A stretch of 40,659 bases of DNA from a virus. The DNA is taken from IMG/VR virus record IMGVR_UViG_3300025889_000277, positions 1-40,659 of that record. One strand, 5' to 3'. Of this stretch, positions 12,350 to 21,117 are shown one piece after another; position 1 is the stretch's first letter; each line of letters begins with the position of its first letter. The position numbers were made by a program, and so were the translations under genes. The notes beneath the pieces are model-generated. The model saw nothing but the letters and a program-made list of their open reading frames with translations. It did not search any database and was not told the DNA's origin.

Positions 12350-13348
12350 ATGGCAGGTCCAGCTTCTACAATGAGTTTGTCACAGGTTGTTGATCCAGCG
12401 TTGATTAAAATGTTCGACGAATCACGGGATCAACTTGCGACAGAAGCTCAATATACAATGTTCCCTTTTACGGAACGACAAATTGAGGCGGAAAACGAAA
12501 AGATTTCCCGTCTCTCTGGTTATGGTCTTGGTGGATTGACCGTTGAAGGTCAGCTTTACCAGGTCACAACTAAAGTTCAAGGGTTTGAAAAGACGCTTGT
12601 TCTTCGTAAATACACCCAAAACGCTCCATTTACAGAGGAACTTGACTACTTCCTCAAGAAGCGGTCATCCATGGGGGTTCTCCAAGTTTCATCCATGATG
12701 ACGGGTATGGCTAGCTCTCTCGTCCAAAACTGGGATACTGATTGGGCTAAGATGTTCTATCTTGGTTTCGGTACAACCTTTATTACTGGTGGTGATGGTT
12801 TGTCGCTCATCAATGCGGCTCATCCTTCTGGTACGGCTGGTGCGCCAACACAAACCAATATTATCACTGTTGGGGCGACGGCAAACGTAGCACTGAACGC
12901 AACTTCTCTTCAGGCTGCTTGTGTTCAATTGGATCGTTTCAGAGACAACGCTAATACTTTGATGGTTCCAGGAAAAAACAAAGCTCTTATCACCTCTCGT
13001 CAAGGACTTGAGGGGGCATTCCGATTAAAGATTTCTGAATACGGCCCTGATACGGCAAACCTTGGCTTTGGGATCGTTTCTCCTACTATTTCTCAAGCGG
13101 TGGGGTACTCCATCAAGGTTTTCCCTCTCCATTACATGCCTGATGCCTTCCAAAACTACTGGTTCGTAGTTGATTTGGATCGAATGAAGCAGATGGTGTT
13201 CATGGCGTACATGTGGAAACCACGGGTTTCTGAAAAGATGGTTCAGTTGAACGGTATAGATAATATCCTGGCCTCTACAATCTTCGGCCCAAATCCTACT
13301 GATTGGAGATGGATTGTTGGATCAACAGGAGTTAACGCTGTTCCTTAA
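12350..13348 (+). CDS. Major capsid protein
   Basis: 332 aa. It shows the expected pattern of an HK97-fold capsid: an N-terminal arm ('LSQVVDPALIKMFDESRDQL'), 'LVLRKYTQNAPFTEELDYFLKKRSSM' like an E-loop/spine-helix region, a Gly/Ala/Thr-rich middle with 'LSLINAAHP', and a C-terminal A-domain 'FPLHYMPDAFQNYWFVVDLDRMKQMVF'. It follows scaffold and decoration genes and is followed by a strong terminator, which fits high, separate expression. Related to Mu gpT-like capsids in the sense of similar motifs; the subfamily is uncertain. No obvious cleavage site or fused protease is seen. Confidence 0.8.
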   Translation: MAGPASTMSLSQVVDPALIKMFDESRDQLATEAQYTMFPFTERQIEAENEKISRLSGYGLGGLTVEGQLYQVTTKVQGFEKTLVLRKYTQNAPFTEELDYFLKKRSSMGVLQVSSMMTGMASSLVQNWDTDWAKMFYLGFGTTFITGGDGLSLINAAHPSGTAGAPTQTNIITVGATANVALNATSLQAACVQLDRFRDNANTLMVPGKNKALITSRQGLEGAFRLKISEYGPDTANLGFGIVSPTISQAVGYSIKVFPLHYMPDAFQNYWFVVDLDRMKQMVFMAYMWKPRVSEKMVQLNGIDNILASTIFGPNPTDWRWIVGSTGVNAVP

Positions 13349-13355
13349 TGAGTTA

Positions 13356-13380
13356 GGGGGGTAACTCCCCCTCTCTTTTA
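13356..13380 (+). terminator. Intrinsic terminator after the capsid gene
   Basis: GGGGG(G) and CCCCC (13367-13371) around a TAACT loop, followed by TCTCTTTTATTTATTTTATTT. A strong terminator placed 8 bp after the capsid stop. Genes beyond need read-through or a further promoter. Confidence 0.85.
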
Positions 13381-13399
13381 TTTATTTTATTTAGAAAGT

Positions 13400-14296
13400 A
13401 TGTCTTTAACCACAAACGGAACGACACTAGAAGCTCTTCCTGGTCAGGATATACGCCCAGTGCAAAAAAACAATTCTGGACTTATTACTGAAGTCAATTT
13501 GTATGGAGCCACCGCACCAGGTTCAGCTCTTACACAAGCAGATATTTTTGCTCACGGGTGTCTATGCCGATGGGTTGGATCAGGGAGTGGTAATAGTGCG
13601 CTATATGAAAACACAGGAACGGAGGCGGTGCCTTCATGGAACCTTATAGGCGCAGTGTCTCCTGGTGAAATTACCCTAGCGGAAGGGAATATCCTTATTG
13701 GTAATAACTCAGGAGTTGCCACGTCTTTAGATCTCGGAAATACGAATGCTGGTATCCCAATTGGGAATGGAACAACGGCGACGATTAATGCTTTGTCAGG
13801 GGATGTAACGATGACAAATGCGGGGGTTGTTACCGTTGCTAACGGTGCCATAACGAACGCTAAAGTTGCCGACTCTGCTGGTACTGGTACGCTCGCCGTT
13901 ATGAAGTCAGCTCTGGTGGTCTATGACTTCGCAGTTGACGGTGGTGCTCAGGGTGCCATAGCCCTTACGGGTAGCCCAACTATCCCTGACAATGCCTTTG
14001 TCTGGTGTGATTCGTATGAAGTGCTCACTACTTGCACTTCTAATGGTGCTGATGCTGGTACGATCACCCTTGGATTTCCAACAGATGGTGATTTGTTTGC
14101 TGCAATTGCAATCAGTGACGCTTCTAATCCTTGGGACGCAGGTAACTTCGTTCAAGGGTTGGGCGCACTCGTGGTTGCTTCTCAAACACCTAAAAAACTC
14201 ACAGGCGCAAGGACTTTCCAGATCACAGTTGCGGGAGGAAATGACCTTACGGCTGGAAAAATCGTCTTTCACGTCAATTATTGGGTTTCTCAATAA
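13400..14296 (+). CDS. Fibre/appendage-like virion protein
   Basis: 298 aa, Gly/Ala/Thr/Asn-rich and beta-predicted. Residues about 90-165 have the loose repeats of phage fibre shafts ('GNILIGNNSGVATSLDLGN', 'GDVTMTNAGVVTVANG', 'AITNAKVADSAG'). The C-terminal ~130 residues form a jelly-roll-like domain ('TIPDNAFVWCDSYEVLT', 'ARTFQITVAGGNDLTAGKIVFHVNYWV'). It directly follows the capsid gene, so it may be a head fibre or large decoration protein as easily as a tail part. Start ATG 13400 follows the terminator's T-rich tail. Confidence 0.65.
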   Translation: MSLTTNGTTLEALPGQDIRPVQKNNSGLITEVNLYGATAPGSALTQADIFAHGCLCRWVGSGSGNSALYENTGTEAVPSWNLIGAVSPGEITLAEGNILIGNNSGVATSLDLGNTNAGIPIGNGTTATINALSGDVTMTNAGVVTVANGAITNAKVADSAGTGTLAVMKSALVVYDFAVDGGAQGAIALTGSPTIPDNAFVWCDSYEVLTTCTSNGADAGTITLGFPTDGDLFAAIAISDASNPWDAGNFVQGLGALVVASQTPKKLTGARTFQITVAGGNDLTAGKIVFHVNYWVSQ

Positions 14297-14355
14297 GCTG
14301 CTAGGCCTCACTCTTTTTGGGTGGGGCTTGTGGAGTTTATTACTAAATTTATTCT

Positions 14356-14910
14356 ATGGTTATTGATATCCCAGGAGTACCGCAAGTTAATTGGAATGTT
14401 TTTGATGAGTATGAAATCAAGCTTATTAAGGCACTCCTCCAAAGGAATCAATATGAAAACCTAGCTGCCGCCATTAATGATATGAGTCCCGAAAAAGAGC
14501 GTGTTATTTCCGATATCCAGTCGGCTCTCAGGCCAAAGTCATTTGTGTTTGAGTCACGTGCTCAAAGGGAATTTGAAATTTGGCTAGCACAAAACAATGG
14601 TGAGATTACGCCCGAAATCGAAAGGGAATGGCAACAAAAGATAGATGCGGAAAGAAATGAATATCTTTCAATGATTTCTGGAAATAACGCCATCGAAAAA
14701 GTAGAAATAACGGCTCGTGGTGGATCTGGTAAAGAATCTACTGTTGTGTCAAATAACCTTTCCGATCTTGCCGATCTTCCAGAACCTTCGAGGAATAAGC
14801 TCAATGAAAAAGGTGTCTTCACCATTGAGGAATTCAAAAAGGTTTCTTATGAAGAAAAACAAAAAATTCTTGGGAATAAGGTTGCGTCACGATTTAAAGA
14901 CTTTAATTAA
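14356..14910 (+). CDS. Unknown protein with C-terminal HhH-like helices
   Basis: 184 aa. The N-terminal two thirds are charged helices ('DEYEIKLIKALLQRNQYENLAAAIND'); the C-terminus 'LSDLADLPEPSRNKLNEKGVFTIEEFKKV' looks like a helix-hairpin-helix or short SAP-like element, as in small phage head-completion proteins. It lies between capsid and fibre genes. A hairpin (about 14303-14329) sits in its 60-bp leader. No firm family. Confidence 0.55.
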   Translation: MVIDIPGVPQVNWNVFDEYEIKLIKALLQRNQYENLAAAINDMSPEKERVISDIQSALRPKSFVFESRAQREFEIWLAQNNGEITPEIEREWQQKIDAERNEYLSMISGNNAIEKVEITARGGSGKESTVVSNNLSDLADLPEPSRNKLNEKGVFTIEEFKKVSYEEKQKILGNKVASRFKDFN

Positions 14911-14912
14911 CT

Positions 14913-15338
14913 ATGGAAACCCAAAGGGATATATTTCCAAAAGCCAACTCAAACCAGTCAAAGCCTGGGTACGCTCTGCCGATCTTTAATCAAGTAGGGG
15001 CTGTAAGAACACAGGCGAGCTTAACGGCGGGTTCTGATTTTACGATCCCGGCGGGTAATGCTGGTGATTCCGCTACTATTTCTCTCCCAATTGCGCCTAT
15101 TTTGGGGGTTTTTGGTAGAACTGGATCTTTTGGTAATTCATCTTTTGCGTTCGGTGGAGCAGCGGCGACTACTTTTGATACGGAAGTGGCTTTTATAGCT
15201 GACCAAAACAATCAAGGGGGAGATGTTTCCAGTCTTTCCAATGGAGAATATATGGTTGACTACGAAACAGGCATGATTTACGGCAAAAAAGCCGATAACG
15301 GCACCACAGGAACGTGTACATACTATTATCTCGCTTAA
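14913..15338 (+). CDS. Short paralogue of the fibre N-terminal domain
   Basis: 141 aa. It matches the first ~140 residues of the next gene almost motif for motif: '(Q)RDIFPK', 'SKPGYALPIF', 'TAGSDFTIPAGNAG', 'APILGVFGRTGSFGNSSFAFGGAAATTFDTEVAF', 'NGEYMVDYETGMIYGKKAD'. In the next gene this domain is followed by a long beta-helical fibre; here it ends. It is probably a virion-attachment domain kept as a free subunit after tandem duplication, perhaps a collar or adaptor sharing the fibre docking site. Confidence 0.7.
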   Translation: METQRDIFPKANSNQSKPGYALPIFNQVGAVRTQASLTAGSDFTIPAGNAGDSATISLPIAPILGVFGRTGSFGNSSFAFGGAAATTFDTEVAFIADQNNQGGDVSSLSNGEYMVDYETGMIYGKKADNGTTGTCTYYYLA

Positions 15339-15339
15339 T

Positions 15340-17487
15340 ATGAACATTCAAAGGGACATATTCCCGAAAAAAACCGCTACCTCACAGTCAAAACCAGACT
15401 ATGCGCTGCCAACTTTTGACCAAAGAGCATCCGAGAAAACAACCTCAACTTTTACGGCTGGAACAGATTTTACGATTCCAGCGGGAGCGGCTGGAACAGA
15501 GGTGAAAATACTCCTTTCTACAGCTCCAATACTGGGTAATTTTGGGAGAACAGGTAATTTTGGTAATTCCTCTTTCGCATGGGGGGGCGCAGCAGCAACC
15601 ACTTTTGATACAGAGGTAGCTTTTGTAGCTGATGCTAGCAATCGTGGCGGTGACGCTTCTGGTCTTGCAAATGGAGAGTACATGATTGACTACGAAGCTG
15701 GTGTGGTTTACGCAAAAAAGGCCGACGCAGGAACCACTGGGACATGTGCGTACACTTTCTTGTCTACTCTTGGAGGAGGCGGGGGTTCGGGAGATGTCGT
15801 TGGCCCTGCATCTTCTACAGACAACGCAGTAGCTCTTTTTGATGGAACCACTGGCAAGCTGCTACAAAACAGTCCCGTCATCGTTGATCCTTCTACGGGA
15901 GACACAACTGGACAAAGGGATATCACTGCTTCTCGAAATATCCTTGCGCAAGACGAACTTCAATCGGGTGTAGCTGGATCCGCAGCTGGTACGGTTCGCC
16001 TTGCCTCAGGTGATGACCCATTAGGGGGGATGACCCTTTCTGTGGGAACAACTGGTGCTACCCAGTCTCAATGGACACTTCCCGTGGCTGGTATTGGTGA
16101 AGGAACGGTTGTCGGGACGGGGGTGACTCAGACTCTGGAGAAGAAAACGCTCACAAGCCCTGTTATTGATACTCAAGTGACAGGATCGGCTGTATTAGAC
16201 GATGACACGTTTGCTACCGCTTCCGCTACAACAGTTGCCACCTCCGAGTCTATTAAGGCTTATGTAGATTCGCTTGTGTATGCCGATGCCACGGTGGGGA
16301 CTGGTGGTCAGTACGCAACTATTTCGGCAGCTTTAGCAGCCTCCAAGTCAAGACTATTAGTTGTTGGGAATGTTACTGAAAGTTCTGCTTGCGCTGTTCC
16401 TTCAAATGGATTGGTTATTTATGTGAACAAGGGAGTGAATCTTGATATGGGAGCAAACCAATTCACCTTTGCTGGGAACTATAATGCTACCGTCATTTTT
16501 CAAGCACCTTCATCTCGTTTAACGTGGGCTTTCACAGCGGCAACCAATACTCGTTTGTTCGCTACAGGAGCTAATACAGGGTCGATTGTCACCATATTAG
16601 GCCCTGGAACCCTGGATAACAATTCCACTCAATCTGGCTGTTATGTTCAGGATGTCAGCTCTATTGCCGTCTACGAAAACGTGTGGTATGAACCACCTAA
16701 TGTGGCCAACTGTGGTATTTATCTTGGCAACTCTCAATCTAGAGCAACAAATATCTGGATCACCGCTCCTGGAACAACCGCAACAGATGTGTTTAGAACA
16801 GATGCTGGTATTGGAAGAAACATCCGTCTTAGTGGAACCTTTACCAACGCCAACGATGCCGTAACTGTTGGTGGTGATGCTGGGGTAATTGACGGTATAA
16901 CCAATAATGGGAACGCAAAAATTGCTATCAGTGGTGGAAAGCTTCTGAATGTGGCGCAAGATGGAGGAACTTTGAATATCGATGTCGATAGCTCCGACCA
17001 GTCGCAAATTGTTAATCTCTTCCACACCGCAGGAACTCTAGCCATCGCAAGTGGATCAAATGATAATAGGTTTGTGAACTGTGAAATTGCCGCTATTTCA
17101 TTCGGGGCTACTTCGGCCATCGGCCAATTCACTAATTGTGAGATTGGTGGAACTATTACAGTGGCTTCTTCTGGTTCGCAATTCACGGCCACGGCTTTCT
17201 CGGGAGCCACCACCTTCTCTGGTGATGGAAATATAGCCAATGGTTGTACCTTCTCCTCAACCCTCACGATTAGTGATGGATCTGATGGGAATATCATTAA
17301 TGGAATCTTTAACGGAAATGTCTCTATTACAGGTGATCAAAACAGAATCAGCGGCAGACTTGGCACTTCTGTTACCTGTACACTCAACTCTGGTGCTGAG
17401 TACAACAATATTGATGTGACCATCGATCAAGCTGTAACCGATAGCTCTGGAAACGCTACGAACGCTATTTCTGAACTTGTTTATTAA
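15340..17487 (+). CDS. Large tail fibre/tailspike with beta-helix
   Basis: 715 aa. Residues 1-140 are the attachment-like domain shared with the gene before it. A Gly hinge ('LGGGGGSGDVVGP') follows at about 147-160, then a fibre shaft with 'GDTTGQRDITASRNI' and 'LEKKTLTSPVID' motifs common in tail fibres. From about residue 320 ('GTGGQYATISAALAASKS') the rest reads as a right-handed parallel beta-helix of Asn/Gly/Thr/Ile-rich rungs, the fold of pectate-lyase-type tailspikes. It is the best candidate for receptor binding or glycan depolymerisation; I could not place catalytic residues. Confidence 0.75.
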   Translation: MNIQRDIFPKKTATSQSKPDYALPTFDQRASEKTTSTFTAGTDFTIPAGAAGTEVKILLSTAPILGNFGRTGNFGNSSFAWGGAAATTFDTEVAFVADASNRGGDASGLANGEYMIDYEAGVVYAKKADAGTTGTCAYTFLSTLGGGGGSGDVVGPASSTDNAVALFDGTTGKLLQNSPVIVDPSTGDTTGQRDITASRNILAQDELQSGVAGSAAGTVRLASGDDPLGGMTLSVGTTGATQSQWTLPVAGIGEGTVVGTGVTQTLEKKTLTSPVIDTQVTGSAVLDDDTFATASATTVATSESIKAYVDSLVYADATVGTGGQYATISAALAASKSRLLVVGNVTESSACAVPSNGLVIYVNKGVNLDMGANQFTFAGNYNATVIFQAPSSRLTWAFTAATNTRLFATGANTGSIVTILGPGTLDNNSTQSGCYVQDVSSIAVYENVWYEPPNVANCGIYLGNSQSRATNIWITAPGTTATDVFRTDAGIGRNIRLSGTFTNANDAVTVGGDAGVIDGITNNGNAKIAISGGKLLNVAQDGGTLNIDVDSSDQSQIVNLFHTAGTLAIASGSNDNRFVNCEIAAISFGATSAIGQFTNCEIGGTITVASSGSQFTATAFSGATTFSGDGNIANGCTFSSTLTISDGSDGNIINGIFNGNVSITGDQNRISGRLGTSVTCTLNSGAEYNNIDVTIDQAVTDSSGNATNAISELVY

Positions 17488-17493
17488 TTTTCT

Positions 17494-18303
17494 ATGGCTT
17501 CAAAACTTCAAAAAAACCTTAACCTTGACGATGCTTCTGTGTCCATTGTAGACACCTCTGACCAAACAAAGGCTCTTCGGTTTGAGTGTTCTGGTATCGC
17601 TCCTGCAACTACGAGAACGCTCACAGTTCCAGACGCTAGCGGAACCATCGCTCTCACCTCTGATATCGGGGGTGGGACTCCAAGGTTTCATTTTTCAACT
17701 CTTTTTGAGGATATAGCTCGATTTAATTCTGTGGTGGCTGGATCGGGGACAAATACTTTTGGGATTTATGGGAATGCTCAGACCTCAAGCGCAACAATCA
17801 ATAATGCGGCGACTGTGGCGGCGTTGGTGGGAATAAATGATACGGATAATTCAATCTATGTTCGCAACCCCAGTGTTACTTTTGGGTGTGAGGTTACTAA
17901 TGCTGCATCTGGTGGGGGTCAATTTATCCTTTTAGGCGGAGTAGTTACGTTTAATGGCTCGGGATTTTCAGGAACAGGGAGGGATTGGTTTGGGTTTAGG
18001 GTTGTTTATACAGCTGGAACCCCTGTTTTGTACGCCACAAATGGCAACAACGGAACCGAAACCCAAACTGATGTGACCTCTGGAATTACTCTTACGAATT
18101 TTAATGAATTCTCGGCAGTAATGACTACGGGAACGGATATCAAATTTTATATCAATGGGACTTTGGTGGCCACCCACACGACAAATCTCCCTTCAGCTAC
18201 AGATGACAGTGCTTACTTCCAAACAGGGGTTTCTAATACAGGAACTGCTGATGAAGTGGCAATCAGGGTTGGTTATGCAGATTACTCACGAGACATTCTT
18301 TAA
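17494..18303 (+). CDS. Tail fibre with LamG/lectin-like C-terminus
   Basis: 269 aa. The N-terminus 'LNLDDASVSIVDTSDQTKALRFE' and 'ATTRTLTVPDASGTIALTSDI' is a widespread fibre module. The C-terminal ~190 residues resemble a concanavalin/laminin-G-like sandwich, with the characteristic 'FSAVMTTGTDIKFYINGTLVA' strand pair. Such domains often bind glycans. It lies directly after the beta-helix fibre, so the two may act together at the host surface. Confidence 0.65.
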   Translation: MASKLQKNLNLDDASVSIVDTSDQTKALRFECSGIAPATTRTLTVPDASGTIALTSDIGGGTPRFHFSTLFEDIARFNSVVAGSGTNTFGIYGNAQTSSATINNAATVAALVGINDTDNSIYVRNPSVTFGCEVTNAASGGGQFILLGGVVTFNGSGFSGTGRDWFGFRVVYTAGTPVLYATNGNNGTETQTDVTSGITLTNFNEFSAVMTTGTDIKFYINGTLVATHTTNLPSATDDSAYFQTGVSNTGTADEVAIRVGYADYSRDIL

Positions 18304-18311
18304 TCCTTTTT

Positions 18312-18653
18312 ATGGAAATCACTACACCCCGTTGGAAGTGCATGGATTGCAATTATACCCAGGACTTTGAGTCATCCACTTGTCATTGTGGAAGAGAGCT
18401 AATACAGGTGGAAGGGAAAAATATTGACTGGAACTCACCAGAAAAGAAAGCCGAAACAAAGGAGTCTTTGTTGAATAGCGACCCTGTAAAAATCTATACA
18501 GGTTTTAAAGAAATCCGCCTCGAAACAGAGGAAGAGATGCTTAAAAGAGGTGGAGAAACCCCTGTTCAAAGGGAATTCCCTATCTATCGGACAGAAACAA
18601 AAGAAGAAAGAGACATTCGCATAGCTTCTGAAATCACTAAACTGAACCTCTAA
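18312..18653 (+). CDS. Small zinc-ribbon protein within the structural operon
   Basis: 113 aa. The N-terminus 'WKCMDCNYTQDFESSTCHCGREL' has CxxC and CxC pairs (about residues 10-26) forming a likely zinc ribbon; the remainder is charged and helical ('EIRLETEEEMLKRGGE', 'ETKEERDIRIASEI'). Between fibre and adaptor genes this might be a minor virion or assembly protein. No family was recognised. Confidence 0.6.
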   Translation: MEITTPRWKCMDCNYTQDFESSTCHCGRELIQVEGKNIDWNSPEKKAETKESLLNSDPVKIYTGFKEIRLETEEEMLKRGGETPVQREFPIYRTETKEERDIRIASEITKLNL

Positions 18654-18661
18654 ACAGTAAA

Positions 18662-19534
18662 ATGGCTACCTCGTATTTTAGTTCAAACATGACTTTCGGG
18701 AATCTTCAGAACTTAGTTCTGCGGGAACTTAAAGAGCCTGAAAATACGGGTAGCGAGGCGTGCCCTATTGAGCTGGTAAAAGATAAGCTCAATGAGGTTT
18801 ATGCGGATGTTTTTAACGACATGAGAATCAAACCAAGCGCAAGAGAAGAAAGCGTTTCTTTTAATGTTGTTCCTGATGACTCTCTAGCGGCGGACGCAAG
18901 TGCTGGGGCGACGTCTCTGGTCTTGACGGACAGCTCTAATTTTCGCTCGAGTGGCAGGATTCTCTTACAAAGTGAAATAATAGATTATTCAGCAAATGAT
19001 ACAGGTACAAACACATTAACAGTCTCCCCCCTTCAAATAGACCATGATGCTGGTGAGGTGGTTCAGCAAATGTACCCTTTTTCTATCGGAACAAATTTCG
19101 ATACGCAAATGATCCAGTATCTTTCTGTCAATGGTATTCCGTATATACCAATGGATTTTGACAGAATCCTTTCGATTACTTATTACACACCGTTTATTTA
19201 TTCTGTTTATCAAGATTACTTTGTATTTGCGCGAGGAGTTGGATCTGATTCTGGCGGTGTTGTTGGTCAAGGTCTTTTGCTCTACACACAAACCGTTACT
19301 CCAATGTCGGCAGATGCAGATACACCAACGCTTGTTCCAAACCGTTTTAGAATTCCTCTTTTAGTATATGGAGCAGCAATGAGAATCGCTGCCTCAGATG
19401 CTTTTAGGACTTCTTGGGATTGGTGGGATCGCCAATACAATACAGCCCTTTCTCAGTATATCGCCCTTAAAAACACTAGGGTGAGGGATCGAAATAATAG
19501 GACTCGTCCAACTCTCTATAACAGATTTTTGTAA
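18662..19534 (+). CDS. Head-to-tail adaptor-like protein
   Basis: 290 aa. It begins 'MTFGNLQNLVLRELKEP' with 'IELVKDKLNEVYADVFNDM', the helical start usual in podoviral head-tail adaptors (P22 gp4 / T7 gp11 role). A beta insert follows ('SAGATSLVLTDSSNFRSSGRILL', an Ig-like module). The C-terminus is helical ('YGAAMRIAASDAF...WWDRQYNTALSQYIALKNTRVRDR'). Its stop overlaps the nozzle gene start (TAATG), which supports a shared complex: a ring joining portal and nozzle. Confidence 0.7.
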   Translation: MATSYFSSNMTFGNLQNLVLRELKEPENTGSEACPIELVKDKLNEVYADVFNDMRIKPSAREESVSFNVVPDDSLAADASAGATSLVLTDSSNFRSSGRILLQSEIIDYSANDTGTNTLTVSPLQIDHDAGEVVQQMYPFSIGTNFDTQMIQYLSVNGIPYIPMDFDRILSITYYTPFIYSVYQDYFVFARGVGSDSGGVVGQGLLLYTQTVTPMSADADTPTLVPNRFRIPLLVYGAAMRIAASDAFRTSWDWWDRQYNTALSQYIALKNTRVRDRNNRTRPTLYNRFL

Positions 19535-21114
19535 TGCAAAAAGGTCTTCGACCCTACAATCTCAAATTTTTTGACGGCACACAAAATTATGATGAAAATA
19601 ATTCCGTGCCTGTCAATAAGCTATACCGCACGAGAAATATTCGGTTCAACGCTCGGGTTATTACCTCCAAGCCTGGATATCAACCAGTTGGAGACTTGCT
19701 CACAGGCGGCACAAGTGGGCAAGCACTTAACCAGCTTTCATTAACGTCTGCTGGTGTCACAACAAATACCCTTGTAGGAATATACAATTCAACATTGCGA
19801 ACTTTCGATGAGGGAACTCAGACATGGAATTCAGTAGTGACGACATGGCCTAACGTAGCGGATACATTCACGGACAGTATTCAATACTATCAATCGCTTT
19901 ATTTTGTCAACCCTCTCACTTCTGGGAGCACGGGAGGTATAGGGAAATTTGATGGGTCAAGCTTTAGCGTTGTTTCTGGCAGTCCGAATGGGATTGCTAT
20001 TGAATCATGGGCAGAAAGAATTTGGATTCTTGATCCAAATTTACCCGTCGTCAGGGGGTCAAGAGCGGCCACAGCTGCAAATCCAACTTATGTAGAGGAC
20101 TGGGCAACTGGTACTATTCAAGAGCTTATAGGGAAACAGGGATTGTGTACCGCTATAAGGGTATTAGACAATCAATTATTCGTCTGGAAGGCAGATTCGA
20201 TTTACACCAATACGATTGACCGACTAGCAGGGGGTGCGTCTTCATTTTATGAGCTTTCAAGAACTGGAGGGGCCGTCAATCAAAAAAGCACTATACGGGT
20301 AGAAAACGATATCTGGTTTCTTACCCCTAATAACGAAATTCGGTCACTTGGGATCGAGCGGAATTTTCAATCGGCTAACCAGAGGACTCGTGAATTAAGT
20401 AGTGTTATTAGGAGATATATGGATCAACTGGATCCAGTCCAAGATGATCCTGTTATGACGTATAACAACAGGCTGCTAAAACTACATTTAAAAACTCGGG
20501 GGTCTGCTGTAAATAATTTTACCGTTTGTTTCGACTATGACACGGGTGGATTTACAATTGATCAAGGACAGGCGGTACATGTAGCTGGAACCTTCGATAA
20601 CAAGGTTTTTTATTGGGAAACAAACACGGGGCAACTGTATCAGGATGAGATAGGCAATTCGGCTGGTGGCCTAAGTTTTTTATCTCAAGCTGATACCCCC
20701 TTCATCGATGATAATCGACCCGACACCTCCAAGAGGGCAAGATATATTTTTTGGAGAGGGAAACAGTCCTACAACCAAGAATTAACTATCAAGCTTTATA
20801 GGGACGGCGACTATAATCTCTACTCGAGCTACAATATTCCCTCCCCTGCTGATGATGGAGTAAGTCCTATTGGATCCGATTCACAAGGCGAGTGGGGAAA
20901 TGCGGTATGGGGTGGAGAGGTTTGGGGTGGAGATGGACAAAGTGGTACTGATATTATCCTTTATCAGCGAGAAAAACTCATTTCTGTTGATAGAAGATCA
21001 AATATGTTTGCCTTGGGGACTGAGGCTCAAATCAACGGAGGAAAGGTTCAAACGGAGCAGCTTTTATTAAAAGTTATAGATGATAATGAAAATTATCGTC
21101 GTTCTAATCAATAA
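19534..21114 (+). CDS. P22 gp10-like tail nozzle / DNA stabilisation protein
   Basis: 526 aa. The start 'LFRTRNIRFNARVITSKPGYQPVG'-type region (R-x-x-N-I-R-F ... SKPGY) is characteristic of phage short-tail nozzle beta-propeller proteins. Repeated blades follow: 'TLVGIYNSTLRTFDEGTQTW', 'SIQYYQSLYFVN', 'AERIWILDP', 'ENDIWFLTPNNEIRSL'. The C-terminal part has a platform-like beta region ('KRARYIFWRGKQSYNQELTIKLY'). It would plug the portal channel below the adaptor. The protein is full length for the family. It is the clearest evidence for a short-tailed virion. Confidence 0.75.
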   Translation: MQKGLRPYNLKFFDGTQNYDENNSVPVNKLYRTRNIRFNARVITSKPGYQPVGDLLTGGTSGQALNQLSLTSAGVTTNTLVGIYNSTLRTFDEGTQTWNSVVTTWPNVADTFTDSIQYYQSLYFVNPLTSGSTGGIGKFDGSSFSVVSGSPNGIAIESWAERIWILDPNLPVVRGSRAATAANPTYVEDWATGTIQELIGKQGLCTAIRVLDNQLFVWKADSIYTNTIDRLAGGASSFYELSRTGGAVNQKSTIRVENDIWFLTPNNEIRSLGIERNFQSANQRTRELSSVIRRYMDQLDPVQDDPVMTYNNRLLKLHLKTRGSAVNNFTVCFDYDTGGFTIDQGQAVHVAGTFDNKVFYWETNTGQLYQDEIGNSAGGLSFLSQADTPFIDDNRPDTSKRARYIFWRGKQSYNQELTIKLYRDGDYNLYSSYNIPSPADDGVSPIGSDSQGEWGNAVWGGEVWGGDGQSGTDIILYQREKLISVDRRSNMFALGTEAQINGGKVQTEQLLLKVIDDNENYRRSNQ

Positions 21115-21117
21115 ACT

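Noticed and set aside
16734-17297. 187-codon leftward frame inside the beta-helix fibre
   Set aside because: Antisense to a clear fibre gene of periodic composition; Pro/Val/Ala-rich shadow without start context.
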